NCBI RefSeq assembly: GCF_030247195.1
Contig: NC_080670.1
Coordinates: forward strand, 29,985,997-30,049,996
Length of the DNA stretch: 64,000 bases
Direction: 5' to 3'
Source of the DNA: Topomyia yanbarensis
Lineage: Eukaryota; Arthropoda; Insecta; Diptera; Culicidae
The translations under genes were made by a program, and so were the position numbers. Numbering within the stretch: position 1 is the stretch's first letter; the number at the start of each line of letters is the position of its first letter. This document shows, piece by piece, positions 1 through 11,605 of this stretch. The notes beneath the pieces are model-generated. The model saw only the letters and a list, made by a program, of their open reading frames with translations, did not search any database and was not told the DNA's origin.

Positions 1-1190
1 TTTTTCTCTTGTCATATTCTTATTAATCTTATAATCTCAGATTGATTAATTTGTTTCAACGTTTCCATGTTTTGCACACTTTTTTGATTTATTTTTCTAT
101 TTTCCTATATCCATTTTTCATACTCTCCATAATTCCTCTTTATTTTTTTCTTTGAAGTTGAATTACATATATCTCATTCCCATGTTTCCATATTAATCAA
201 ATTTCCGCGCTTGTACATTAATCGGAAGAATTTCCTATTTTTTTCATTTTATCCGAATTTACTAGTTTTTATAGTGTTACTTATTTGTTTCCTTGCAATT
301 TTCCATATGTTCTTTTCAGTCTTCTCAAATGAACATCGTACAAAATGTTCGCTGTGGTTTATTAAACCCACACTTCGTGTACAAACTCAAACACGCAGTT
401 TCGTACCAAATCACGTGCACATGTTCGCCTGTACAACCGAACCCCATGTACGTGCACGGTGTGCGTACACATAGGTTCGTGGCACTTCTCTTTCTCCCTC
501 TCGTCATAACTCGCGTTGACTCTCTTTTGCACCGTGCGAATCGATCTCGTGTACGGACCCGGTGTACGTATACGGATGTTTGAACTAGAATCTGTACATC
601 GTGCGCTTGGGTTTGATGTTCGAGGCGAGCCTGTCAAACTTGTCGATGTTCATGGGAAGTCTGGTTCTTTTTAACTTACTTCAGCAGTTTTCCCATTCGT
701 TTTCTTGACTTGCTTTGTTCCTTGTTCTATTGTTGTTACATTTGTTATGTTAATTTTCTTAATGTTTCGATACTATTTTCTGTACTTTTTTATTTTTCCA
801 GCTACTCTACTTCGAGCTTCTTTCGAATCTGTCCTTTTTTTCTATATTTTTCATCCTGTCAATTTTAAAATATGCTTTCCCATTTTCTCTCTCTTCTGTT
901 ATTTGAATTTTTTTAACTTTTCCAATTTGCTGCTTGTGTCATTCCATTGTTTTGTCATCGGCTTAATTTTTTCTACATTTTTGCATTATACTTTTTTCGA
1001 CTATATTAATATTTTTTTCAGCATTTGCCATTGCTGTATTGTTTTCCTTATTATTCCATTTTTAATGCTTTATCCATTTCAATATTTTACTTTATTTGAA
1101 CGAGCATTTTTTAAATTTTCTTACAACCCCTTTTTTACTTTTTTAATTTTTTTGAATTCTATTCTATTGACTAGCCCTGCATAATCCGAC
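1..1190. repeat. T-rich low-complexity DNA
   Basis: Strongly pyrimidine-biased on the plus strand, with recurring words such as TTTTCC, CATTTT and TATTTTT. It resembles the T-rich block at 59880-61640. The open frame at 705-1184 encodes only Phe/Leu/Ile/Ser-rich low-complexity sequence and is not treated as a gene. Roughly 340-600 is less biased and dense in GTAC/GTGCAC words, so an older fragment of another repeat may sit there. I could not see a clean period by eye. Confidence 0.6.
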
Positions 1191-1423
1191 AGAGTCCGGT
1201 TCAAAATTCTGGCGAAAGCTTACTCAGAATTCTAAGAAAATCCTGCTTAAGTACATAATGGTATCCTACCATGGAGATAAAGTTTAGGCTACAATTCCAA
1301 ACAAAAAAAATCATTGAGGTATCCGGCTCAGTACTTGGACTTTACCGGATTCTGATGGAATCCAGCTGCAACCGATGTTGTCTATGATTCCAATGGAATC
1401 TTGTTCAGAACTCTGAAGGCATC

Positions 1424-2740
1424 AGGCGAAAATTGATGACCGACGCCATTTTTAAATCAAGGATAGCGTCCTCGGGTTACCAAAAACACTTGAAACCACC
1501 ATCAATATGGATGTCATTTGAAAGGTAATGATCAGTGGAAGGCGAAAATCGATGATAGGTACCATTTTGAAATCCAAGATGGCGGCTTCCGGTTACCATA
1601 AAACACTTAAATCCACCATCAATATGTGTGTCATTTGAAAGGTAGTGATCAGTAGAAGGCGAAAATTGATGATCGACGCCATTTTGAAATCCAAGAAGGT
1701 GGCTTCCGGTTACCATAAAGCACTTAAAACCACCATCAATATGGGTGTCATTTGATAGGTAGTGATCAGTGGAAGGCGAAAATTGATGATCGACGCCATT
1801 TTGAAATCCAAGAAGGTGGCTTCCGGTTACCATAAAACACTTAAATCCACCATCAATATGGGTGTCATTTGAAAGGTAGTGATCAGTAGAGGGCAAAAAT
1901 TGATGATCGACGCCATTTTGAAATCCAAAAAGACGGCTTCCGGTTACCATAAAGCACTTAAAACCACCATCAATATGGGTGTCATTTGAAAGGTAGTGAT
2001 CAGTAGAAGGAGAATATTGATGATCGACGTCATTTTGAAATCCAAGATGGCGGCTTCCGGTTACTATAAAACTCTTAAAATCACCATCAATATGGGTGTC
2101 ATTTGAAAGGTAGTGATCAGTAGAAGGCGAAAATTGATGATCGACGCCATTTTGAAATCCAAGAAGGTGGCTTCCGGTTACCATAAAGCACTTAAAACCA
2201 CAATCAATATGGGTGTCATTTGATAGGTAGTGATCAGTGCAAGGCGAAAATTGATGATTAACGCTATTTTTAAGTCCAAAATGGCGACTTCCGGTTACCA
2301 TAAAACACTTAAATCCACCATCAATATGGGTGTCATTTGAAAGGTAGTGATCAGTAGGAGAAAATTTATTATCGACGCCATTTTGAAATCCCAAATAGCG
2401 GCTTCCGGTTACTATAAAACTCTTAAAATCACCATCAATATGGGCGTCATTTGAAAGGTAATGATCAGTAGAAAGCGAAAATTGATGATTGATGCCATTT
2501 TGAAATCCAAAATGGCGGCTCCGGTTACCATAAAGCACCTAAATTCGCCATGAATATGGGTGTCATTTGAAAGGTAGTGATCAGTAGAGGGCAAAAATTG
2601 ATGATCGACGCCATTTTGAAATCCAAAATGGCGACTTTCGGTTACCATAAAACACTTAAATCCACCATCAATATGGGTGTCATTTGAAAGGTAATGATTA
2701 GTAGAAAGCGAAAATTGATGATTGACGCCATTTTGATTGA
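1424..2740 (-). repeat. 117-bp minisatellite, about 11 copies
   Basis: A tandem array with a period of 117 bp. The word GAAAATTGATGATCGACGCC recurs at about 1661, 1778 and onward at that spacing, and each unit contains GGCGGCTTCCGGTTACC and ATCAATATGGGTGTCATTTG. Because 117 is a multiple of 3, the minus strand stays open for 353 codons (1477-2538) as 39-residue repeats containing TDHYLSNDTHIDGGFK and FMVTGS. A one-base loss near 2520 (GGCTCCGG instead of GGCTTCCGG) moves the remaining copies into another frame (2412-2756). Units differ by substitutions. There is no sign of an initiation context, signal peptide or known domain, so I call this a repeat rather than a gene. Confidence 0.9.
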
Positions 2741-5700
2741 CAATCAAAGAAAACAAAACGGCGAAATATATTTTTTCTTAAAGAATTTGGCTATTCTTTC
2801 CAAACGGAATTCATAACGGCGAAACTAACAGATTCGGACAGAACCAGGGCGATGATAATTATTCTTAAAAAAATTTTGTAAATAGCGGTTACATTTCATA
2901 AATGATAAATAATCTACTGTGATCTACACTTGTTCGTTCAAGTCATCTACATTTTTAGGTGAGAATTTAGGCACTTTATTATCATCTCACGGTGACCGTG
3001 CGTTGTCATTAAAATGACTCTTAGAATCGCTCTGTCGGGTGACTTCTGTCACCTTGAGTGACTATAGTTGATCGATTTTTTTTCGCTTTTACAACGTCAG
3101 GTGACGGTGAGAAAAGGGCTCTTCATCTGAATCCTACCGAAAAATTGAGAAGCATATTATTAAAATGTGGAGGGTTTCAAAAATCGTATACAAAGTGACT
3201 GACCTCGGTTGAATGATAAATATTTAATGTGTCACAAAAGCTTACAGTATTCAAATTGTCTTCGATTAGGAAGTAAAGAAAATTTCAGTTCAAAGGGAAT
3301 CCAAACTCTAAATAAGTACCCCCTCCCGACCCAAACAACATACCTGTCAATCATTGTCAATTTCGGAAGGATCATCTGCAGTTTTGTTTGGTTCACTTTG
3401 ACTGCGTCAAACAACAATCAACAACTAGCAAAGCGCCATCGATTGAACCCCTTTAGACTAATTATAACGGCTGCAACAATCGCCAAACGCCAACTACCAG
3501 TTCATCCATGCATCCAATGAACCGTTTGTATTCGTTCAATTGACAGCCGATTGACCCCTTACCAAATTGTTCGGTCGTGCACGCTCCTCGCATGCGGCGC
3601 GCAAGGGGGCGCTTTAGGACAGTTCAAGGCCATCTTCGACCATCTGTTTTTCGGTTTTCGTTACTCAAGACTTGTTTACCTTAATTGGAGCACTTGGCGG
3701 ATCAAAGGGCAAATCTATATCGGGGATGCCGCATCTTTTAAGAAACAAGTTGAGCCACTTAATCGTGGTTTATGAATCGTTCGAATGGATATCGTTCATG
3801 CACCTAGCAAACAACATCTCGTTAGCCGTGGTGCAACGAAATCCTTCGAATATTGTTCAAATGACCGAATGATACTCTACGTAGTAGAGCAGCAGAGTCA
3901 GGTGGAGTCGTCAGAGTGCCGAAATGGGTAGCAGAATTTCACACCACTTGAATCACTGCTAAAAATAGATGCAATTACTCCGAGGAGCTCCAGGCGAAGA
4001 AAACCAAAACACAGACCATAATCCGCGTCTCGCCACCGCCTCTGGCGTAATTTCTTTTCACAGTTTACGGACGGCTTTTGAGCAGCCCCCTGTTGGTGTG
4101 CGGATGGGGATCGATGGTGCTTAAGCCGATTATTGTGTGGTCTTTGGATATTCGAACCACAGGCAAGTAGACAAAATTATTTTTTTAAATTTTATTTTTG
4201 AAAGATAGTAAAATAAAAATCTACCATAAAAAAAAGAAATCGAGAGAGAAAATGTGGAGATACCTAGCTGACGTCGACCTTTACAAAATGTTAGCACAAC
4301 GTCCGTTTGTCTATGATGCATACGATTCTCTCAATGAAATCGGTGCTGCGAAAGTGCGGTGAGCGCTGACAGACGGAATCGGACCTGCGATTCCATCCGC
4401 GGCAATTTGATCCGCAGGTGAGCAGTTTATATGTTATTCTAATTTATATTTTATTGCCCGACCGAAGGATACTTTTTATTGCATCCACTATTTGCAGGCG
4501 AAAGATTGCAAACGATGCGTTTTTATATTGGATTTACTGGGTTGAACGATAAACCTTGTGAATTCTGCAGTATTTACAGAGGTGGCAATTATCTCGTGAC
4601 AAATCTGCTACTGTTCAAGTGTAGATGTTTTTCAAGATTCTTGGTTGAGATTCAAATTTTCTTCATTAATTCATTATTGGCGTCGATCGCAGAGCAGTGG
4701 AAGAGGAGTGTGTGCCTTTGAAAAGGGAGGCTGTGGAAATCAAATAAACTATGAACTTTGACAAGATAAAGTGGAAATTGGTAGAAAACGGACCGGTCCG
4801 AAAGTTTTCGTTCCAAAGGGAATTGGATCGGGTACGATACGAAGTTGATGATGTGTTTATATATTTTAGGACACAGTTCTAAAGCGAACTTGTGATCCAT
4901 TACACTTTGCCTTTAAAATAAGGAACCTACTGAGACTTCTTTTTAGTCTGCTTGAAAGCTCTGTTACCTGAACGCTCGGTTACAAAATCTGCCATTGGCT
5001 TATAACTACTAATTGGTACCCTATTGCCGCCACCGATCCAAGCTTGTCAATACGTAGCGTGCCACAGCCCAGCAGGTCGTGAATTGCAAAATAAAATCGC
5101 TTCGCAATCACGTTTCCGAGGGGTGCCCCAATCGGTATTCCGCAAACAGTTCAACCAACCCGTGTTTACCGGGCTAGCGTGCGTGTGGGTGTTGTCGTAC
5201 AGCTCAGTTTAAATTTACTATTTAGATACAATTGCAGGTTCATCATTGCAAACCGCAAATCCACTCCGACCAAAAACAATGAGATTGCGTGCGGCCCGAT
5301 CTTACAACCACGATAACGGCGCGGGATGTCGATTGTTGATTAATTTGAAGTGGCAGCCCGTGCCTTGTCTGCGGATCTTGACATGCATCGTGGCGTGCTC
5401 TACTGTTTACCCGACCTCCGAGCACCACCACCCCTCTCACGTCGACGACCCCGGTCAAGCGATTACAAACAAAACCGCGCGATCGCACGTGAGCTTTTCA
5501 AGTAGACATACGGATACTTCTTGCCTTGTTTTACGAAGTTGCTGCTGTTACTGGAGAAGGTGGCAAAGTCATGTATTGTGTGCTAATGAGGCTGCGCCAC
5601 AGGCGTGCTAGAAATGGGGACGAGAGGTGTTCCAATGTCCGTCACCTCTTGGCAGGAGGCTGGCTGGCTGACTGGATAAGAGAGGTTATGTTGAAGAGCT

Positions 5701-6877
5701 GTTTTCTGCGCTTACTAAGATCGACTGGGTACCGAAATTGGGCATTGAGGTTAACTTTACCGTATCCGGTTCGATTCCGAGAACCGACTTGTTGGTCGGG
5801 TGATTTGCCTAAAAAAGCGCCAACTTTCACGCCCACACGATCTGTCACCAGTCACCACAGTGAGAACAGAAAGCTGAAGAACAAGCGAAAAATCGAGATC
5901 CTTGTCGAGTGATAAAACTTTATATGTTTGCTTGTGCTCCCACCCACTCAACCGTTCGTAAATGGCTTGTTGCATAATTGATCGATCCCTCCGAGTCGGA
6001 GTGAGACAAGTTTGGGACTAATTTACATACAACGATCCTCCTCAAATCCCAGTGCGTGTGTTACAATTCGATAAGAGCTGAAACTTTTTTTAATAAGATC
6101 AATTAAGATAAGTCTTTGGGTTATTTGTTTTTCGCCTCCTTCGGAACAAAAAAAAAAACAAGTGACAGCCGTTGAAATGTAGTCCTCGATCGACGGTAAA
6201 TAGCCAACGAGGCGGTGCTAAGCCGGCGTTTGGTGCACTGGCGTGGTCTGCATCATGTTCCCGATTGGGATCAATTAGAGCGTATTAGCAAGGTAAGGTT
6301 TTAGTATTACGTGCGAACCAGTGGCGTAGTTAGTTTTTGGAATTAAGACAGTGAGTTGCCAACTACGATGTGCCGTCCATCGCTACTCTCAACTTAATCA
6401 TTCATACATTCGGATGTTATTTAGGTAAATATATCAGATTTTCTTAGAATCTGATTGTCATTTCTATTTAAAACTTTATAAATTAAATTGTTGCGCACTT
6501 TTTGATATTTGCATTGCTTGCAGATGGTGCTGGCTTTGGATTGATTGATCTGTCGTTTTGCTCAAGAAGTTTTGGCTAAATATTTCTGGCGCTACAGGAT
6601 TACAAAACAGGCACGTGTGGTTCGGGTTTGGATACGTGAACAGCGTGGTCTGAGTTGTGATAGAGACAATTAAAAGATCGGAGAAAAAGATCCTCCATAT
6701 CTAAGAAATGATCCAATATCTCCATGAAACGTTTACAGTCACTGAAAAAGTACTCGGTTATCGAGTGATGTATTTTATGGTTGTCAACATAAACGGAACT
6801 CTTGGTACCAACGCCATGAAACGTTATCTGTAAAAGCTCCGGAACTTCAACAGTACAACTTTTTTCGTATGATATAT
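2741..6877. other. Low-copy non-coding DNA, unassigned
   Basis: About 4.1 kb with mixed composition and no recognisable protein homology, RNA gene or clear repeat. Open frames are short (up to 128 codons), overlap on both strands and encode nothing I recognise. It could be intronic or intergenic host DNA. GC-richer patches occur at about 3540-3620 and 5020-5830. Confidence 0.5.
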
Positions 6878-7784
6878 GTGGATATTAGAGTGGGACATGG
6901 TTATATGAAAAAAATAAAATTTGGCTCCGAGTAACTTTTCGGGTCCCATTCAGCTCCCAGAACAACTCTGCAAATTTTTAGCTCGATCGGTGAAACTATA
7001 TTTTTGCGCCAGCGGTTTAAAGTTTACATGGGATTTCGCATGGAAAAATTGTCTTTTGCAAATTAATTCTTCCATTAGTCGCCCGTTATGCCCTAAAAAT
7101 AAATGGATGTCTGATTTTTATAGGAAATTTGTCAAGGAAATAAAGACTAGAAGACTGCAAAACGATCTGATGCTTGTGGAAAAAGTTATTAAGCAAAAAC
7201 CGATTGATGCCCTGAAGATTGATGAAAATTTCACTTTTCATAGCATCACTGCTTCTGACGGTTTTATTATATACAAAATTTTTAACTTTCTCTTATTATG
7301 TACAAAAGAAGCCTCAATTTATCCCTCATAACCTTGCGAAGTGGCCAAATAGCATAGATAAACGATTTAGATACGTTAAGAGAGGATTAAAACAAAATTG
7401 CGTATAATTGGACAACCAACAGCAGTGGTGCTAGAAAAAATTAATATTTTATCAATCGTCAGATCATCAATCGGTTTCTGCTTAATAACTTTTTTCTCAA
7501 GCGTCAAATCGCTTCGTGGTTTTCTAGGCTTTGTTTCCTTGTTAAATTTCCTACAAAAGTCACATAACGATTTATTTTTAGGAAGTAATGGGCGACTCCT
7601 GGAGGAATTATTTTGTAAAAGTTAATTTTCCCATGCAAAATCCCATGTAAACTTTAAACAGTGGGCGCAAAAATATAGTTTCACCGATCGAGCTAAGAAT
7701 TTGCACAGTTGTTCTAGGACCCAAATGGTACCAAAAAAGTTGCTCGGAGCTGGAATCTAATTTTTGTCCCACTCTAGTGGATAT
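6878..7784. mobile_element. hAT-like foldback MITE with 8-bp TSD
   Basis: The element (6886-7776, 891 bp) begins TAGAGTGGGAC and ends with its exact reverse complement GTCCCACTCTA. It is flanked by identical 8-bp copies of GTGGATAT at 6878-6885 and 7777-7784. The terminal inverted repeats extend far inward: about 390 bp at 6886-7275 pairs with about 7390-7776, leaving a spacer of roughly 115 bp. An 8-bp duplication and a TAGAG-type terminus are typical of the hAT superfamily. No transposase is encoded, so the element is non-autonomous. The open frame 6921-7331 lies in the left arm and has no known domain. Confidence 0.85.
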
Positions 7785-8684
7785 GGACGACTTCCGTAAG
7801 TCCCATTTTTTCATTGAACAGTCTAACTAAAGGATGGATGCTACAGCACTTAAAGTCCATCTCTACGGTATTACTTGCAAATGTAGGTCATTTTTATGAC
7901 AATTTATTCGTACGCTCGCGAATCGACAGGAAGAAGACACGCTATTTGATCTGTGCTTTACTGGCAGGTTGTGGAATGGTATTTTACGTGTGACTTAAGA
8001 AAAAACGAAGACTAACTGATTTCGCAAGGGGTGATGCTTCAAATCTATACTTCAGTCGGTACAGACAGTAGGGGGGTAATAATAAGACATGCACTCCTAT
8101 TCATAAAATTAGATTCAAAGTAGCATTGCAGGAATGACAAAACTTGAGTCAGTTTGCGAGCTATTAAATTTACTAATGAAATATTCATAAATCCCGCGCT
8201 CACAGTTAACGTACTATGAATCTAAAATGTCATCACTTTAAGTTTAGTAATCACCAGCTGATTGAACATCGTTAGAATGAAGTTGTTAATAATTTAATCG
8301 TTACGTCATTCCAGCAAACACAACAACTTAAGATTGCATTAAACCAGGATAATTTTCTGCTATCGATTTTTTTGCTTCGATAACTATGTTCAGTTATTTC
8401 AATCTCTGCTGGCACAGTCAGCTTTCATCCACGAAAAACACGCAAAGGAAGCAGTGAAAAATGTACAGTTAAACATCCATATGCACTGTGCTATAGAAAT
8501 CCAAGTACCGTTATTCTCATTTCGACAGCGTGGACTGTATCAATGATTGTGAGAAGAATCGCTTACGCCATCACTGTACGAATGTTGTAGATTTCCGGTA
8601 TTGCAAAACTAGACCAACTATAGATAATTTCAGTTAATTTTTGAAAAAAAAAATTGTCCATTTTAATCAATACTCAGATGAGTT
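7785..8684. other. Unassigned low-copy DNA
   Basis: About 900 bp between the hAT-like element and the A-rich array. No coding homology, RNA gene or clear repeat is visible. Confidence 0.5.
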
Positions 8685-9327
8685 TTAATGTCTACTGGAG
8701 AAAAGGCTTAAATCAACTTCACTCCAGTGATCTGTTTCAAATAAACAAAACACAAACCAACAAATAAAAAAAGCAAACAAAAACCAACTAAACAATAATG
8801 AAACAAATAAATAAGGAAATGAAGAAATAAACAAATAAACAACTAGACAATAAAGAAGTAAGGACAAATAGATAAACATAAAACAAATAAACAGATTATC
8901 AAATTAATAAATTAACGAAATAACAAGCACACAACAATACAAAAATACAAATTTTAAATCCTTAATTTAAATTAAAAATTTCCTATCACAAATTTGAAAT
9001 TTAGAGATTCAAAATTAGAAATTTCGAATTTGAATCAAAAAATTTAAAAATAAAAGATGCTGGATGCAGAATGAAAAATAAAACAAAATGAAAAATAAAA
9101 AATTAAAAACGAAAAGTGAACAATGAAAAGTGAAAAATAATAAAATAAAAATGAAAAATGAGAACTGAAAAATAAAAAGTGAGAAGTGAAAAATAAAAAA
9201 ATTAAGATCAGATATGATGAATAATAAATGCAAAACGAAAAATTAAAATTTTAATTAAAACTTGAAAATGAAAAATAAAAAATTGAAAAATGAGAAATGA
9301 AAAATGGTAAATGAAAAACAAAAAACC
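8685..9327. repeat. Degenerate A-rich 8-mer then 7-mer array
   Basis: From about 8740 to 8940 the sequence parses into octamers of the AAATAAAC type. From about 9040 to 9320 it parses into heptamers such as GTGAAAA, ATGAAAA and ATAAAAA. It flanks the modular repeat at 9328 and resumes after it at 11606, so the modular elements appear to sit inside or beside one A-rich array. The open frames on the minus strand here are Phe/Leu-rich artefacts. Confidence 0.75.
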
Positions 9328-10200
9328 TGTTTTAATCCACCTAGAGGTGCAATTGTGCCTTTCTCATTTCTCCAAACTATGATATAATAGCTGGTTCGTA
9401 CAATATAACATTATGGAAATGTCTTTCATTCTTATTACACTTGGTAAGTATATATAAGAGCACCTTTTTGCATTCGTCGCGGTATCGGTTTGAATCGGAG
9501 TTTTCTATGTGATCGCACTCCACAACCCGTAACTCCGGGACCGGAAGTCGGGTGGAGATGGAATTTAATATCAGTTTCCGGGAACGCAACACCTTTCATT
9601 TGAGACTAAGTTGATCAAATCGGTCTAGCCATTTTCGAGAAACCAATATAATCGTTATTCTGAATTTGGATACTTCAGGATCCGTCGATGGTGGCCAGTG
9701 TGACCAAAGAGCCCTTGAATGACTGTTGGGGACCTAGATCTGCAAATTCAACAGTTGTGTACATTTTGGAAATAAATTCACCTTTTTACATTCATCGCAG
9801 AATTCGTTAGAATCGGGATTTGCTGCGTGATCGTACGTATCACCCTGTAATTCAGGAACCAGAACTCGGATCCACACAAAATTCAACAGCAGCTGATGGA
9901 CCTTTCATTTAAAATTAAGTTTGTCAAAATCGGTTCAGAAAATTCCGAGAAACCGATGTGGACAAATCAACAAATTTTGTTTTATAACCATACTCTTCAA
10001 CTCGTAATCCGGAACAAGATGTCGGTTGAAAATGAAATTCAATAGCAACCTATGGGAATATTATACCTTTCATTTGAATCTTAGCTTGTAAAAATCGGTT
10101 CAGCCATCTCCGAGAAACCGATGTGTACATTTTGTTAACAAATCCTCACATACACACACATACATACATACATACATACATACATACATACATACATACA

Positions 10201-10234
<34 letters not shown>

Positions 10235-10412
10235 CATACATACATACATACATACATACATACATACATACATACATACATACATACACACAAATATTTT
10301 GCGATCTCGGCGAATTGAGTCGAATATTATATGAGACTCGGCCCTCCGGGCCTCGGTTAGAAAGTCGGTTTTTGAAGCAATTGCATAACCTTTCAATATA
10401 AGAAAGGCAAAA
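9328..10412 (+). mobile_element. Modular mosquito-type repeat, copy 1
   Basis: The left end carries GTGCCTTTCTCAT and the right end AAGAAAGGCAAAA, an inverted terminal motif. Inside are at least three diverged modules, at about 9500-9650, 9780-9960 and 9985-10130. Each has a core like AACTCCGGAACCGGAAGTCG, then ACCTTTCATTTGA and then AAATCGGTTCAGCCATCTCC. The 3' part has a CATA microsatellite followed by GGCCCTCCGGGCCTCGGTT. No protein is encoded. I recognise the arrangement as a common culicine repeat but cannot name the family. It is short, non-coding and probably non-autonomous. Confidence 0.7.
10147..10291. repeat. (CATA)n microsatellite
   Basis: About 36 tetranucleotide units with few interruptions, inside the 3' part of the modular repeat. 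The matching position in the neighbouring copy holds a CA-rich microsatellite, so this is probably a feature of the family. It produces artefactual open frames of repeated Met-Tyr-Val-Cys (minus) and His-Thr-Tyr-Ile (plus). Confidence 0.95.
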
Positions 10413-11605
10413 GAATAGTATTTAATTACCTTAATCAGCATGAGTTCAATGTTATTTTCATGTGATTATATTTTGAAATGTTGGTGGAATTGGTTTGAAA
10501 GTGGAGGGAATGGGGGGTTAGTAGAGTGGGAGTGGAGGATGCGTCAGAAATCCTTCATCTTATTTCGGTATACGGGGTGGATGAAGGAAATGCGGGCGTG
10601 AGGGTGGTCCAAGAGGAGGGAAGTGATGAAGGAGGGAGGTGTAAGGGCAAGGCGGAGGGGGTGGGGCGGCGACGCAATACTCAACTGCATATTTTGCCTT
10701 CCATTTGAGACTTGGTTTGAGAAAATCGGTTCAGTCATCACCGATGAACCGATGTGACTTTAATTGTGGAATATGCCCGGAATTCCGGACTTCCAGAATC
10801 GTCGATAGTGGACAATATATTCAAAGAATGTTTGATTGGCAATCAGTGATCTAGATCTGCGATTAGAAGTAATTTGGTGACCATTTCAATAGTTTTTAGC
10901 CTCTGAGGTATTACGATTGTACCGATTTATATGGGAAATTCCAGTGCATCCTTACTAACATCCCTGTAACTCCGGAAGCAAAAGTCAGAACCGAATGAAA
11001 TTCAGCAGCAGTCAATGACATTACTGTATCTTTCATCTGAAATCAAGTTTGTAAAAATCGGTAGAGAATTCGTTGTGGAATGGGTGTGATATTAGTTTAG
11101 GAACTTGTCGGGTTCCCCGGGGCGTCATGAACCGTCATAGGTGGCAAATGTGGTCAAAGCTGCTTTGATTGATCATTAGTGATCCAGACCCGCAAACTAG
11201 AGTAATGTTACATAAATTTTAATATGTTTTACATCATTTGAACATCATGGTGGTACCAGTTTATATGGGAATTTGCTGTATGACCGCACTCTTCAACTCG
11301 TAACTCCGGAACCGGAAGTCGGATCAACTAAAAATTCAATAGCAGCTTATGGGAGCGTTATACCTTTCAGATGAAACAAAGTTTGCGAAAATCGGTTCAG
11401 CCATCTCTGAGAAAATTGTGTGAGTTTAAATGACACACACACACATACACACATACACACACACACACATACATACACACACACAGACATTTGCCGATCT
11501 CGACGAACTGAATCGAATGGTGTATGATACTCGGCCCTCCGGGCCTCGGTTAAAAAGTCGATTTTTACAGTGATTGCATAGCCTTTCTTTATGAGAAAGG
11601 CAAAA
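10413..11605 (+). mobile_element. Modular mosquito-type repeat, copy 2
   Basis: A second copy in the same orientation, starting right after copy 1. Modules with CCGGAAGTCGG, ACCTTTCA and AAATCGGTTCAGCC cores lie at about 10690-10760, 10960-11090 and 11270-11430. They are followed by a CA-rich microsatellite (11432-11487), GGCCCTCCGGGCCTCGGTT and the terminal hairpin GCCTTTCTTTATGAGAAAGGC. A G-rich, strongly purine-biased segment occupies about 10500-10675. The left boundary is uncertain. No coding capacity. Confidence 0.65.

Noticed and set aside
705..1184. 159-codon frame resembling a multi-pass membrane protein
   Set aside because: Phe/Leu/Ile richness comes from T-rich low-complexity DNA, as in the 60-61.6 kb frames.
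10100..10441. Frame with Met-Tyr-Val-Cys repeats
   Set aside because: A direct translation of the CATA microsatellite.
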